A stretch of 64,000 bases of DNA from Chrysomallon squamiferum. Taxonomy: Eukaryota; Mollusca; Gastropoda; Neomphalida; Peltospiridae. Positions 26,226-37,829 of this stretch are shown here, one piece after another (position 1 is the stretch's first letter; the number at the start of each line of letters is the position of its first letter). The stretch covers positions 3,913,053 to 3,977,052 of the forward strand of contig CM022677.1 in NCBI GenBank assembly GCA_012295275.1, given 5' to 3'. The notes beneath the pieces were generated by a model that did no database searches, had not been told where the DNA came from, and saw only the letters and a program-made list of their open reading frames with translations. A program made the position numbers and the translations under genes.

Positions 26226-26924
26226 TGCAAAATAAAATTATCTAATATTGTTAATTAAAAAACAATACCTCTATTTTTCACTACACTGTGTTTTCAATAC
26301 ATAATATTACCGCTACGCCTCTGTTTACAACATAAAACATGTAACATAAACAGTGATGGCGGTTCTGAAGTTGCATCTTATTTTCATAACGCCGTGTAAA
26401 ATGACTCCTACTTAGCTGTTCTGTGAAACAAGTTCTGTTAATAAAATATCACATTAGTATGGAAGCCTTCTCGATATTCACATATAATTCTACTGTTGTT
26501 TATAAAAACACGCTAACCTGGAAGCCCAATCTACATTTCTGAATGTACACTGTGTTTTCACAGTAAAATCACACCTGTTATGTTTACTATAATGCTACAG
26601 TACACATATAAAGCAACGACAACGACAACAACAATAGTAATAATAAAGAAAAGAACATTTTAATATTTATTCGATTTCTTTACTTCTCAATATCCGTAAG
26701 ACTTCAAACGTTAACATCATCGCTCCAGTCTGGATGTCAGTTTATTTTATGACGTAGCTATAGCTTCACACAGACAAGTACACTGGAGATATCCACTTTT
26801 CAATCCTCTTTTTGTCTTTATTGTGAAAAATAACATGATGTTGTATTTTTGTATTTATTTATATTTTTGATTACATAAAAATAAAAAGGTGAAAATGAGT
26901 CAGGTATTTATTTGAGAAGCTCAA

Positions 26925-27036
<112 letters not shown>

Positions 27037-27173
27037 TTAAAAAAAATTATGGCGTACACTTATTATAGGTTATTATGTAGGTCAGAGGTGTATATTGAAA
27101 ATATAAAATGTCACATTTTTCTACAGTTAAAAGTAAATCTCTGAATAAAACCTAGAAAATAATTTATTATTAC

Positions 27174-27228
<55 letters not shown>

Positions 27229-27524
27229 GCAATTTTATTTAGTTTGATTTCAGTTGTCATCATAAAGAATTATCTATATTTATTTTTTTTATTTAATTAT
27301 TTATCTTTGTGAAATTTTCTAAAACTAAAACAATTTTACAATCAACATTGCAAAAGTAATTTGAAATACTTAATTTTAAAATGAACATACGACAATGAAA
27401 CAATAAGTTTTATAGGAGATACACAGAAAGTATATAAACTGTTAGGGAGATGTACATAAAAAATTGTTAAAGCTGTGTAGAATGTATGGATTGGCAGAGA
27501 AACAGATGCACAGATGTGGGTATA

Positions 27525-27534
27525 TGTGTGTGTG

Positions 27535-27590
<56 letters not shown>
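27525..27590. repeat. (GT)n microsatellite
   Basis: About 30 GT dinucleotides with one slip (TTG) near the start. Confidence 0.97.
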
Positions 27591-27592
<2 letters not shown>

Positions 27593-27904
27593 AAGGAAAT
27601 GTGTGTTTTGTATGTTTCCAGAGGGCATGGTAGGAGAAATAGATGCAGACAGATGTGAATGTGAAAGGATGAGTTGATACATACATGTTATCTGTGAGAA
27701 AGAGTTAATATGTTTGTTGTCAAATAACTGCTGCATGTGAAAGTGTCCTTGTTTATGTATAAATAAATACAAGTTCCAAGTGTTTTGTGTGTTGTCTTTT
27801 CAAAAAACCCCAGAAAATTGATATAAAAATAGAATAAAAAACAAAATTATTAATTGGATTATTTTAATGATTATTATCATAGTTTTGTCTTGATTTTATA
27901 GTTT

Positions 27905-28535
27905 TAATCATCAGAGCTATCATCTTGTGATGTAACTACATCACAAACACTGTCCTTGTATAATGAGAAATGATTACTATGATCATCAGAGCTATCATCT
28001 TGTGATGTAACTACATCACAAACACTGTCCTTGTATAATGAGAAATGATTACTATAATCATCACATAATGAGAAACACTATAATCATCAGCTATCATCTT
28101 GTGATGTATCACAAAACTGTCCTGAGAGAAATGATATCAGAGCTATCATCTTGTGATGTAACTACATCACAAACACTGTCCTCGTATAATGAGAAATGAT
28201 TATTATAATCATCACAGCTATCATCTTGTGATGTAACTACATCACAAACACTGTCCTCGTATAATGAGAAATGATTATTATAAATCATCATCTTGTGATG
28301 CTATCATCTTGTGAAATGATTACTATAATCATCACAATTATCATCTTGTGATGTAACTACATCACAAACACTGTCCTCGTATAATGAGAAATGATTACTA
28401 TAATCATCACAGCTATCATCTTGTGATGTAACTACATCACAAACACTGTCCTCGTATAATGAGAAATGATTATTATAATCATCAGAGCTATCATCTTGTG
28501 ATGTAACTACATCACAAACACTGTCCTCGTATGCT
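27905..28535. repeat. 75-bp minisatellite with a perfect palindrome per unit
   Basis: About eight copies, some internally deleted (28060-28135, 28280-28320). Intact units contain a perfect inverted repeat: arms TTGTGATGTA and TACATCACAA separated by 2 bases. The rest includes CACTGTCCTCGTATAATGAG and AAATGATTACTATAATCATC. Confidence 0.94.
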
Positions 28536-28698
28536 GCTCCTACTCACAAGGCTGATCTTCATCTGACCTATCAGTCTGAAATGTTTTGTTATAGTATTGT
28601 TAAAAAATAACACAAAAACAAAACAGTATCTGACAAAACATATCTTCCATCACAACAAAGTATATGAACACTTATCTTACATAACAGCAACAAAACAA

Positions 28699-28699
<1 letters not shown>

Positions 28700-28755
<56 letters not shown>
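28700..28755. repeat. (AAT)n microsatellite
   Basis: AAT run downstream of the 75-bp array. Confidence 0.95.
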
Positions 28756-28756
<1 letters not shown>

Positions 28757-29049
28757 TTTATAAAATTTAAAATTTAATTTGCTTGATTATGGCTTCATTA
28801 TTACAGTCTATGACATCAAATAAAAGTGAAATGGGTTCATGATACAAAATCTTAAAGGCATATGTCACTATAATTTATTATTGGAATGCATTGTTAAAAA
28901 AGTGGGGTTTAGTTTTGTCTTAAAATGTTATTTTAATTATATTTCTTATTTAACAAACTTCAGTTTGATTAGTAACATCATGCAGAGTGATCTTGAAGGC
29001 TCAAAATTTATATGAAAAATTCATTGTTTTTATTCAAGGGACATATAAA

Positions 29050-29305
29050 AAAAAAATTTGTTTAGCAAAATAGGAATTTTACAATAATTAATTAAGTAAT
29101 AATAATAACTCAAATAAAGAAACAAATAATGAAAATTGGCTCTTTATAAACTGTTGGAGTAAATATGTGGTACTATTGAAATATTTTGTTCTAAATCATT
29201 TTAAAGAATTAGCTAAATTCGTCTAAATGTAGCAAATCAAATTTAGCCTGACTCTGCTAAGGGATATAACTTTAACGTGTTTGTAAATATACAAAAACGA
29301 CTGAG

Positions 29306-29310
<5 letters not shown>
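29050..29310. repeat. Divergent third copy (C) of part of the A/B dispersed repeat
   Basis: Shares TTTTACAATAATT, an AGCAAATC-AATTTA block and TAAATATACAAAAA-GACTGAGTG, in the same order as in copies A and B but more diverged. It ends exactly where a (GA)n run begins. Confidence 0.55.

Positions 29311-29393
<83 letters not shown>
29308..29393. repeat. (AG)n microsatellite
   Basis: About 42 perfect AG dinucleotides. Confidence 0.98.
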
Positions 29394-29396
<3 letters not shown>

Positions 29397-29919
29397 GAAG
29401 TATATATATAAATAACGATTATGTCAGATTATCTTTTGCTAGTTGATAACAAATACACAAGACGATCAATATATACATAATAAAAATAAAAACACACAAA
29501 GACTATTCTTTCTTTATTTATTTTTGTTTTAAATTATTTGAAATATTTTCCATTTTCATTATTGTTTTTTGATAAGATACAATGAGTGAATTTGCAAATG
29601 TCAGGATTTAACAACAGTTAAGAACAAATGATTTTTTTATTAAAAGTATTTGTACTGCCACCCATTTATGTAACATAAGCTGGCTATATTTTATTGTTGA
29701 TAAAAAAGTCCAAACATTGGTAAAATTATTTAAAGTACTGAATTTGCATAATAGTACAATCTCTCTTAGAATAAAAAATGAAAATTTCAGTCTGAAAGCT
29801 GGAGACATATTTACTATAACTCTTAAAAGCAAAGACTGTAAGGGACTTTTTGAATTACCTTGTTTGTTGTCATATGCATTTCTGAACTTTTTACCAGATT
29901 TCCTTGTGTCTGTATTAGG
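29394..29919. other. AT-rich stretch, no supportable gene
   Basis: A 75-codon open frame spans 29717-29944 on the plus strand (a hydrophobic end encoded partly by the following array) but lacks splice or family support. Confidence 0.4.
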
Positions 29920-30186
29920 ACTCCTGCTACTGTTGTTTAAGTAAACAAGTTTCTTTCTCCAGATGACTGCTACTGTTGTTTAAGTAAACAAGTTTCTTTC
30001 TCCAGTTGACTGCTACTGTTGTTTAAGTAAACAAGTTTCTTTCTCCAGATGTTTACTGTTGTTTAATTAAACAAGTTTCTTTCTCCAGTTGACTGCTACT
30101 GTTGTTTAAGTAAACAAGTTTCTTTCTCCAGATGACTGCTACTGTTGTTTAAGTAAACAAGTTTCTTTCTCCAGATGACTGCTAAT
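29920..30186. repeat. 43-bp minisatellite with forkhead-like palindrome, six copies
   Basis: Each unit contains the inverted repeat TTGTTTAAGTAAACAA and TTTCTTTCTCCAG. One copy (about 30051-30075) has TTGTTTAATTAAACAA instead and a short deletion. Confidence 0.94.
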
Positions 30187-30689
30187 GGTGTTTACACTTT
30201 AACAAAACATGAGGTGCTAGATTTTACACAAACAAACCAGCTTTAATTTCCATGCCTTTGGAAATATATTAAATACCAAATTGTACTTCATTTTTTAAAG
30301 AGATTAATATTATTTTCTTTTCTTTTATTTATTTATTTATTTATTTTATTATTTTTTTTTTTTTTTTTCTCCTAGTTTGTTAACTGAATTAAAGAGAAAA
30401 TACAGATTATAAAATAATTGGAAGACATTTCCTTCTGCACATTTTTTAACTAATTTTTTGAATGTTTACAAAATGTAAACAGCAAATTATAAATTACTCG
30501 GACAAATTTCATTTTTGTACATTTTTTTTTTTTTTTTTTTTTTTTTTATCGTTTTTAAATTATTATTTCCTATTTTTAAAGATTCCTTACTGAAATAATT
30601 CTATTATTCTTTCTAAAATGGGAAACTGAATATTTACATTTTGCTATCTATCCAGGTTTTTAAGTAATTTCAACCTGAAGATCCATAAT

Positions 30690-32290
30690 TACATAATTTT
30701 AAAAATATTTACACAATGATTACCCCAGCAAACCCTTGATTTCCCTGGATTTAAATAATAAAAAGAAAACAAAATGCTTTTTTTTTTTTTATATAAAATT
30801 TAGATTACCCCTAATTACATAATCTTCAATTTTGATTTTCCTCTGATTTAAATAATATTAAAATAAAAGATTTAATTACCCCTAATTGCATAATTTTTCC
30901 CCTGATTTAAATATATTAAAAAAAGATGTTTTCTTTTTTGTTTTTTTATAAAAAAATACTAATTACCCCTAATTATATAATCTTCAGTTATATTTACATT
31001 GATTACCCCCAGCAAGCCCTTGATTCCCCTGATTTAAATAATAATAAAGAAAAAAGATAGAAATGTTTTTTGTGTATTTTTTTTTTTTTTTTTTAAATTC
31101 TAATTACTTCTAATTACAAAATTTATCACATTCATTTTAGCTTATTTCCAAAGATGGCATTCCATAGCAACGATGAATCTCCATTCCTCTTTCAGTGAGA
31201 AAGATTAGAATAACCAAGCACACATCAATGATAAAAACAGTGCAAGCTGCTATGAAGTACAATGTGTACACTGGATGTTCTCATCACATTGACAATGCAG
31301 TCTCTTGGAGATCACTGAGTGTTAGAAATTCAAATTACATTTCAGACAGATTTTCTCTTGAAAGACTGATGTAATAGTTTTCTGGTGAATCTTTTCTGAA
31401 AATGCAGTGCTGGCTGAGGCAGCTTGAATCTGTTGTCTAGGATCCTACAACAAAATATAATATTCATTAATAAACTAAACATAAAATAAAGTGAAAGACG
31501 CTCTAACTGCATTTCATTGTCTTATCAAGAAGAATTTTAGTCCAAATTTGTATTTTTTCCATGCAATTTAAAATTAAAATAATTTATTAAAGGTTTTTAT
31601 ATTCTTAATTTCAATCAGATTAATATTGTAAATTTCTTTCACCTGTATTAAATCTATCTTTTTTCTGAGATTAGGGAGAGATATTAAAAATAGCAAATTA
31701 CAAATTTATACAACTGTTCTGTTCACTGCTCTATTAGGCTGGCAAGTAAATTATTACAAAGTTTGTTCTTGAATAAACCATTATTACATTGATTCTGTAC
31801 AAGCTAAACTTAACATATCAAGCAAATAGGTTTGCTTTATGAAACATTTATATCAAATTATCAGTATATAAAAATAAAATCATCAAAGAAGACAAACAGT
31901 GTAAATATTTAAATTTAATTAATTCTTAATTTAATCTGAAAAAATCCTGACAATTTTCTTATAATTTCTCAGAAGAAAAAAGATAAATGCAGTTGAACAC
32001 ATTTGACTTAAGCATAAATACAAAATGAATTAGTACATTTAAATAGCTATATTGTTATTTCTAAAACTGATTAATAAACCCTGATATAATTAATAAGTAA
32101 AACCATTTTGAGAACAATGTAAAGTTAATGAAGAAATAAAATGTGGGAAGACAAAACAAAATCTGTTACTGACCAGTGAAAACATAATGTATACTATATC
32201 CTTTTACAATCCTTCTTGGGGTTTTTTGTTTTAAAGAAAAACAAAATTGTTGATATTTTCTAGCTATCCATTATTATTTATAGTCCAGAT
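30690..32290. repeat. Segmental duplication, copy 1 (partner 39570-41010)
   Basis: The left part (30690-31120) is a diverged tandem array built on CTAATTACCCCTAATTACAT and TTGATTTCCCCTGATTTAAA. It is followed by TTAGAATAACCA, then CAATGATAAAAACAGTG, and about 900 bases later by AGACAAAACAAAAT-TGTTACTGA, AGTGAAAACAT, ACTATATCCTTTT and TTCTAGCTATCCA. The same words occur in the same order in the partner. Orientation is direct. Confidence 0.8.
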
Positions 32291-33855
32291 AAGATGGAAA
32301 CACATGAGTGAGAGCTACTAAAAATAAAAAAGTAAAGTGATGCAATCCATACAACAAGAAAAACTGCTGACAGAAGCTTGGAATTTCCTAAACAAACAGT
32401 TCTACAGATTTCCTAAAATCACTCATCTAGATCCATTACTAAAATACACCATTAACATAAATGAAATAACAATAAATCATTTCTTGATCATATTTCAGGC
32501 TCTGAATAAAACAAAGTTGAACTTAAAAATACTGAAACATAAATAAATCCTAGTGAAAACATTAAATTATCTCTCAAAATGTTCTTTTATATATTACATG
32601 CAAATAGTAATAAATACAAAATACAAAATAAAAGTTTATACTTTAGCTATTAAAGTGCAGATCACTTAATAACTTAAAACAATATTATTTGCTTTACTAT
32701 TATTTTGAGTAGATTAATCACCATCAAACAACACATACAACTAATCGTCATGACATTGTTGTCAGTTTAGGGGAAACACACACAATTCTAGGTGTGCACC
32801 GTGTACTTGGTACAGGGCTGGGAGACCTACTGCACCGGGGTAACAGTGATTGACAAAATAAAACACCAAAATTACTTTTCTATTGTTTTTATCATCATTA
32901 TTCATAAATGTGGTCAACATCATCATAAATTGTGAAATTAAATGAACAATCTTGAATATTAGAAAACAAAATATATATGTATGTTGTAAACAAATGTGAC
33001 ATTTTTTTTAAAGTAAAGTGCAAAAGTAAAAATTAAAATAAATGTGTAAAAAAAAAAAAAGAGAAAAATGAATTCATGGACCATATAACAGAAAATTAAT
33101 TAAGTTGCTGAATGTTACTTATATAAAGTGAATAAAACATTTTTTTACTGTAATGTTGGATATTGTATATAATGATTTTTGGGGGTTCTGTTGTAAACAG
33201 TTAGAATTTAAAAATCCTTTCTGACTGAAATACTTTTAAGAAGTTAAAAATAAAATTACAATATTATAACTGTTTAGATTATATTATCATTATGTTTTAG
33301 CTTAATACAACATTAGTAAGGATTTATAATGTTTGTATGCTTAACTTTTATGATTGCATATGTGGTCAAATTAGAAATTAATAAGAAGAATCAGAAATTA
33401 TCCATGAAAATGACTTGCCGTAATTATTTCTTACTTTCTGAGTGTAATATTGTAAAACTGTTAGTTACTCAAGGCTGTTAAAGAAAACATTTTGAAGTAA
33501 GAATAACATCCAAATATGACTTCAGTATGTATGTATTCCAAAGCTGTTATAAATGAATTATAATATTGGTTGATTTAATGAACAAAATTGTGAATTGATG
33601 TATTTTGTGTGATCATTTAATGTTTTCAACACAAGTAACCATTACTTCCATTAGATCGCACTCACACAGAAATAAAAGTTATGTCTCTGTGAAAATATAT
33701 AATGTTTATTAGTATTAAAGTATTTTATCTGTTTTATCAATGTAAATTATAGCCAAATATATGCAAGTATGCAACATGAAATAAAAAATGAAAAAAAGAG
33801 AAGAAATAATATTTAAAATTTGAATTTGAACCAAGTAAGAAATGTGAATTACTAC
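32291..33855. other. AT-rich stretch; one unexplained mixed-composition patch
   Basis: Nearly all low-GC sequence without open frames of interest. About 32790-32850 is noticeably richer in G and C and reads like unique sequence, but no frame on either strand resembles a family I know. Confidence 0.4.
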
Positions 33856-34016
33856 TGTTCCTCTCACTTTTCTGCCAGCAGCTTAGTACTTTTCATCAAT
33901 GTAATCAAGAAGCTTACCTAATCCAAAATCTGTGATCTTCACCTGATTTGGGGTTTGTACTGTACAAAGATAAAAACATAAAATAAATATAATGTCAATA
34001 TTTTGTTCACAAATTC

Positions 34017-34160
34017 AGTGATTATTATTATTATTATTATTATTACCATTATTACTATTATTATTACTGTTATAATTATTATTGTCGTTATTATTATTGT
34101 TGTTATTATTATTACTACTACTACTACTACTACCATTCTTATTATTTTATTATTATTGCA
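34017..34160. repeat. ATT-rich imperfect trinucleotide tract
   Basis: Mixed ATT/ACT/GTT repeats in the intron between kinase-fragment exons. Confidence 0.85.
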
Positions 34161-34549
34161 TAAAATTGTTATATGTACTGTTATTTGAAATCTTGAAAAT
34201 GTATTTACTTACTTATTTATTTATTGTTTTGTAAAGCTACTAACAAAGATTCTAATTAACCTTTAAAAGAAAATAAACGTATTTTTAAATAGAGGAAGAA
34301 AAAAGAAACTACTTTCTATTGGATCTAGAAAACTACACCAATTTAAAAAACAAAACAAAAAATAAACATCGGCAAACAAATGAAAAAACAAAAACAAAAC
34401 AAAAACAAACAAACAAGAAAATGTGAAAACAAAACTTTATTAAAATACTTAGTTGACAAAGAATTCTCACCAAGTTCATTTTTAGCAGCTAGATCTCTAT
34501 GGACAATACCCCTTTCCTCTAAATAAATCATTCCCTGAAAACAACACAG

Positions 34550-35203
34550 TTTATATGTGTTGTGTGTGTGTGTGATTAAGCATGTGTGTGTATGTCTCTC
34601 TGTGTTTTGTGTATAAATATGTTGTGTGTATCTGTGTTGTGTGTGTGTTGTGTATTGTGTTTGTGTGTATTTTGTCTGTGTGCATCTATATGTTGTGTGT
34701 GTCTGTGTGTTTAATGTGTGTATCTGAGTGTTGTGTATTGTGTGTTTTGTGTATTGTGTGTGTGTGTGTGTGTATCTGTGTGTGTATGTGTGTGTGTCTG
34801 TGTGTTGTATATGTGTATCTGAGTGTTGTGTATTGTGTTTTTTGTGTATTTGTGTCTGTCTCTGTGCATCTATATGTTGTGTGTATATCTGTGTGTTGTA
34901 TGTGTGTATCTGAGTGTGTATTGTGTTTGTGTTTGTATTTGTGTGTGTCTTTGCATCTATATGTTGTGTGTATATCTGTGTGTATCTGAGTTGTGTATTG
35001 TGTTTGTGTGTATTTGTGTGTCTTTGCATCTATGTGCAGTGTGTGTGTGTGTGTGTGTATGTTGTGTCTATGTGTTGTGTGTGTGTGTGTGTTGTGTGTA
35101 TGTGTGTGTCTGTCTTGTGTATCTGTGTGTTGTATGTGTGTATGTGTGTGTTGTGTGTATGTGTGTGTCTGTCTGTGTGTATATGTGTGTGTCTGTGTGT
35201 ATA

Positions 35204-35290
<87 letters not shown>

Positions 35291-35310
35291 TGTGTGTGTA
35301 TGGGTGTGTA
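34550..35310. repeat. Long GT-rich low-complexity tract
   Basis: About 760 bases of GTGTGT interrupted by TCTGTGTGTTG, TATCTGAG, CATCTATATG and similar words in loosely repeated blocks; the purest (GT)n is at about 35208-35255. It makes very long valine/cysteine (plus) and threonine/histidine (minus) frames that are not genes. It lies wholly inside a kinase-fragment intron. Confidence 0.95.
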
Positions 35311-35603
35311 TATTTGACAACACTCACACTGGCTATCTGAGTACATCAGTTGAGGAGGACTTTAGATCCAATGAGGTCTTTGTTTTTTCTCACGAGAACA
35401 CAGCCAAGTGACATCAGCTGAGTGATCAACATCATCTGTGCCGTCATGCACACTGCAAGGATTCTGACACAGCAAGGATGCTTCACTGACACCATCACCC
35501 ATGCCTCCTCCAACAGCTCCTTGATCTGGTTAGGAGTCCCCTCCTTTAACACTTTAATAGCTACTGGAATCTTGACATTTTCTCCTTCTGGTATCCAGTA
35601 TCC

Positions 35604-36915
35604 CTGGTTAATAGTAACAATAGTAATAACAACAACAACAATAATAAAACAGTAATGATAATAATAATAATGACAGTACATTCACCAGTGTGTCCAGTTC
35701 ACCACTGATTTAACACTAACAGCAAACACACTGCAGCACTGAGTCAATGAGAAGTTGTAAATGAGTTGAATTGTGACCACCACCCTGTTCTCACAAATTA
35801 CTATAACTAGAAAACCTTCTCCACCAACTCAGTATTTACATCCAATTGAAATTTCACCAAAGCAGACTGGGAAGGATTCTACAAAGAATGGAAAAAATAT
35901 TAGAATAAAAAAAACCCCAAAACCTAATGACTCACACTGCACTTCACTTACAACATGATAGACTCAGCTGTCACTGAACACAAAACTAAAACCAAAAACT
36001 GCACTTCACTTACAACATGATAGACTCAGCTGTCACTGAACACAAAACTAAAACCAAAAACTGCACTTCACTTACAACATGATAGACTCAGCTGTCACTG
36101 AACACAAAACTAAAACCAAAAACTGCACTAACAAAATATCCACTGAGTGGTGAACTGAGCTTATTGGAAATAAATAAATACAGAAGACAATACAAAAAAA
36201 TCTAAACAAAATCTAAACAAAAATCAAACAACACTTGAAAAATACAAAACAGTCAAAAACATTAGTAATAATACTTGGTCTTTTTAATGCAACTTGGTAA
36301 ACAGGAAAGATATCAACAGACTGGAAACTTGCATAAACCTTACAAATACCATTCACTACCAATCAACTGCAGACCAGTTACACTAACATCACACATGTAA
36401 AACCCTTGACACACTGGTAAAACACACATCTGAACAAACACTTAAACAATAACAATTTAACAAGTAAATAACAAAACACTACAACAGTTTACTAAATTCC
36501 ATTCAGTAAATAAAAAATTAAAAAAGTAATTACAGTAGTCATAGATTTCTAAACAACCAAATACAAAGTAAATGACTGCCTTTAAACTGAGAGATAAAAT
36601 TTTCACTTAGACATTATGGAAAAAGACTTTAAAATAAAAAGAAAGGTAACAGGAAAATAACACTACAAATAGATAACCATTTAATAACAGAAGAAAAAAT
36701 CCCATACAGAAGATAATCCCATACAGAAGATAATCACATACAGAAAATAATCACATCTTGTAAAAACTTTTACCAAACATCACACTGCCTGACAGTCTCG
36801 TGTTAGAATAAAACGTACAACAAAATACAGACAAAAACTACACACACTAAAATACTGTGTTAAAATCCACTCTCAGTAACAAACATCTCATGAAGGATCT
36901 AGTCCCTGATCAACC
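35604..36915. other. Non-coding stretch with a 62-bp triplicate
   Basis: Upstream of the first kinase exon on the minus strand. Includes a 62-bp unit repeated three times (35937-36126, with ACTTCACTTACAACATGATA and CAGCTGTCACTGAACAC) and a short CCCATACAGAAGATAAT repeat at 36698-36750. I looked for the glycine-loop exon here and did not find it. Confidence 0.6.
35937..36126. repeat. 62-bp tandem repeat, three copies
   Basis: The word ACTTCACTTACAACATG recurs at exactly 62-base steps (35941, 36003, 36065). Confidence 0.95.
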
Positions 36916-37681
36916 CTTTAAAACTCACCTTTCACTACTATATAGTTTTAAAACTCACCTTTCACTACAATCTAGTTTTAAAACACACCTTTCACTACAA
37001 TCTAGTTTTAAAACTCACCTTTCACTACAATCTAGTTTTAAAACTCACCTTTCACTACTATATAGTTTTAAAACTCACCTTTCACTACTATATAGTTTTA
37101 AAACTCACCTTTCACTACTATCTAGTTTTAAAACTCACCTTTCACTAAAATCTAGTTTTAAAACTCACCTTTCACTACAATCTAGTTTTAAAACTCACCT
37201 TTCACTACAATCTAGTTTTAAAACTCACCTTTCACTAAAATCTAGTTTTAAAACTCACCTTTCACTACAATCTAGTTTTAAAACTCACCTTTCACTACAA
37301 TCTAGTTTTAAAACTCACCTTTCACTACAATCTAGTTTTAAAACTCACCTTTCACTACAATCTAGTTTTAAAACTCACCTTTCACTACAATCTAGTTTTA
37401 AAACTCACCTTTCACTACAATCTAGTTTTAAAACTCACCTTTCACTACAATCTAGTTTTAAAACTCACCTTTCACTACAATCTAGTTTTAAAACACACCT
37501 TTCACTACAATCTAGTTTTAAAACTCACCTTTCACTACAATCTAGTTTTAAAACTCACCTTTCACTACAATCTAGTTTTAAAACTCAAACTATCTAGTTT
37601 TAAAACTCACCTTTCACTACAATCTAGTTTTAAAACTCACCTTTCACTACAAGTCTAGTTTTAAAACACACCTTTCACTAA
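36916..37681. repeat. 30-bp minisatellite, about 25 copies
   Basis: The unit is TTTTAAAACTCACCTTTCAC followed by TACAATCTAG, with variants TACTATATAG and TAAAATCTAG. Copies are almost identical. The 10-residue-repeat open frame is a by-product of the 30-base period. Confidence 0.97.
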
Positions 37682-37683
37682 AT

Positions 37684-37687
37684 TGAC

Positions 37688-37723
<36 letters not shown>

Positions 37724-37762
37724 GATTATTATTATTATTAGTAGTAGTAGTAGTAGTAGTAT
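37684..37762. repeat. (AAT)n / (ATT)n / (AGT)n compound microsatellite
   Basis: An AAT run followed by its reverse-complement ATT and then AGT repeats. It can form a hairpin. Confidence 0.9.
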
Positions 37763-37829
37763 TATCTATATTTGTGCATTCTTAATATATTTCATATATT
37801 TAAAATGGTCTTTATTAAAAACTTAATAT

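Larger units (their letters stand above)
23630..26385. repeat. Dispersed repeat, copy B, with nested transposase-like insert
   Basis: Flank-by-flank match to copy A: left arm 23630-24642, right arm about 25955-26385. The interior 24643-25954 has no counterpart in copy A and contains the transposase-like fragment. A pure poly-A run of about 30 bases lies at 24528-24559. Confidence 0.8.
33856..35603 (-). pseudogene. ErbB/EGFR-type receptor tyrosine kinase domain fragment, broken
   Basis: Three minus-strand exons with consistent phases: 35328-35603 (phase 0, donor GTGAGT), 34471-34534, and 33959 down to about 33868. Landmarks in order: GYWIPEGENVKIPVAIKVLK (N-lobe with the ATP-anchoring VAIK lysine), LITQLMSLGCVL (hinge), IVHRDLAAKN (catalytic loop), VKITDFGLGKLL (DFG and activation-segment start). 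The WIPEGE signature is specific to the EGFR/ErbB family among tyrosine kinases. Defects: TGA at 35346-35348 where the family has Trp after LLN; TAA at 33883-33885 after DEKY, where the family continues into the activation loop; and two residues missing after GCVL. No glycine-loop exon and no clear C-lobe exon is visible. The long GT-rich tract 34550-35310 fills the first intron. A truncated or mis-assembled live gene is the alternative. Confidence 0.8.

Noticed and set aside
32780-32860. GC-richer patch considered as tRNA or conserved non-coding RNA
   Set aside because: I could not fold a cloverleaf or find A/B box promoter words in it.
34343-35411. Long Thr/His-rich and Val/Cys-rich open frames on both strands
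   Set aside because: They are translations of a GT-rich low-complexity tract inside an intron of the kinase fragment.
36857-37597. 246-codon frame with a perfect 10-residue repeat
   Set aside because: The 30-base period keeps any frame open. Codon positions show no constraint, and the array lies in a non-coding stretch.
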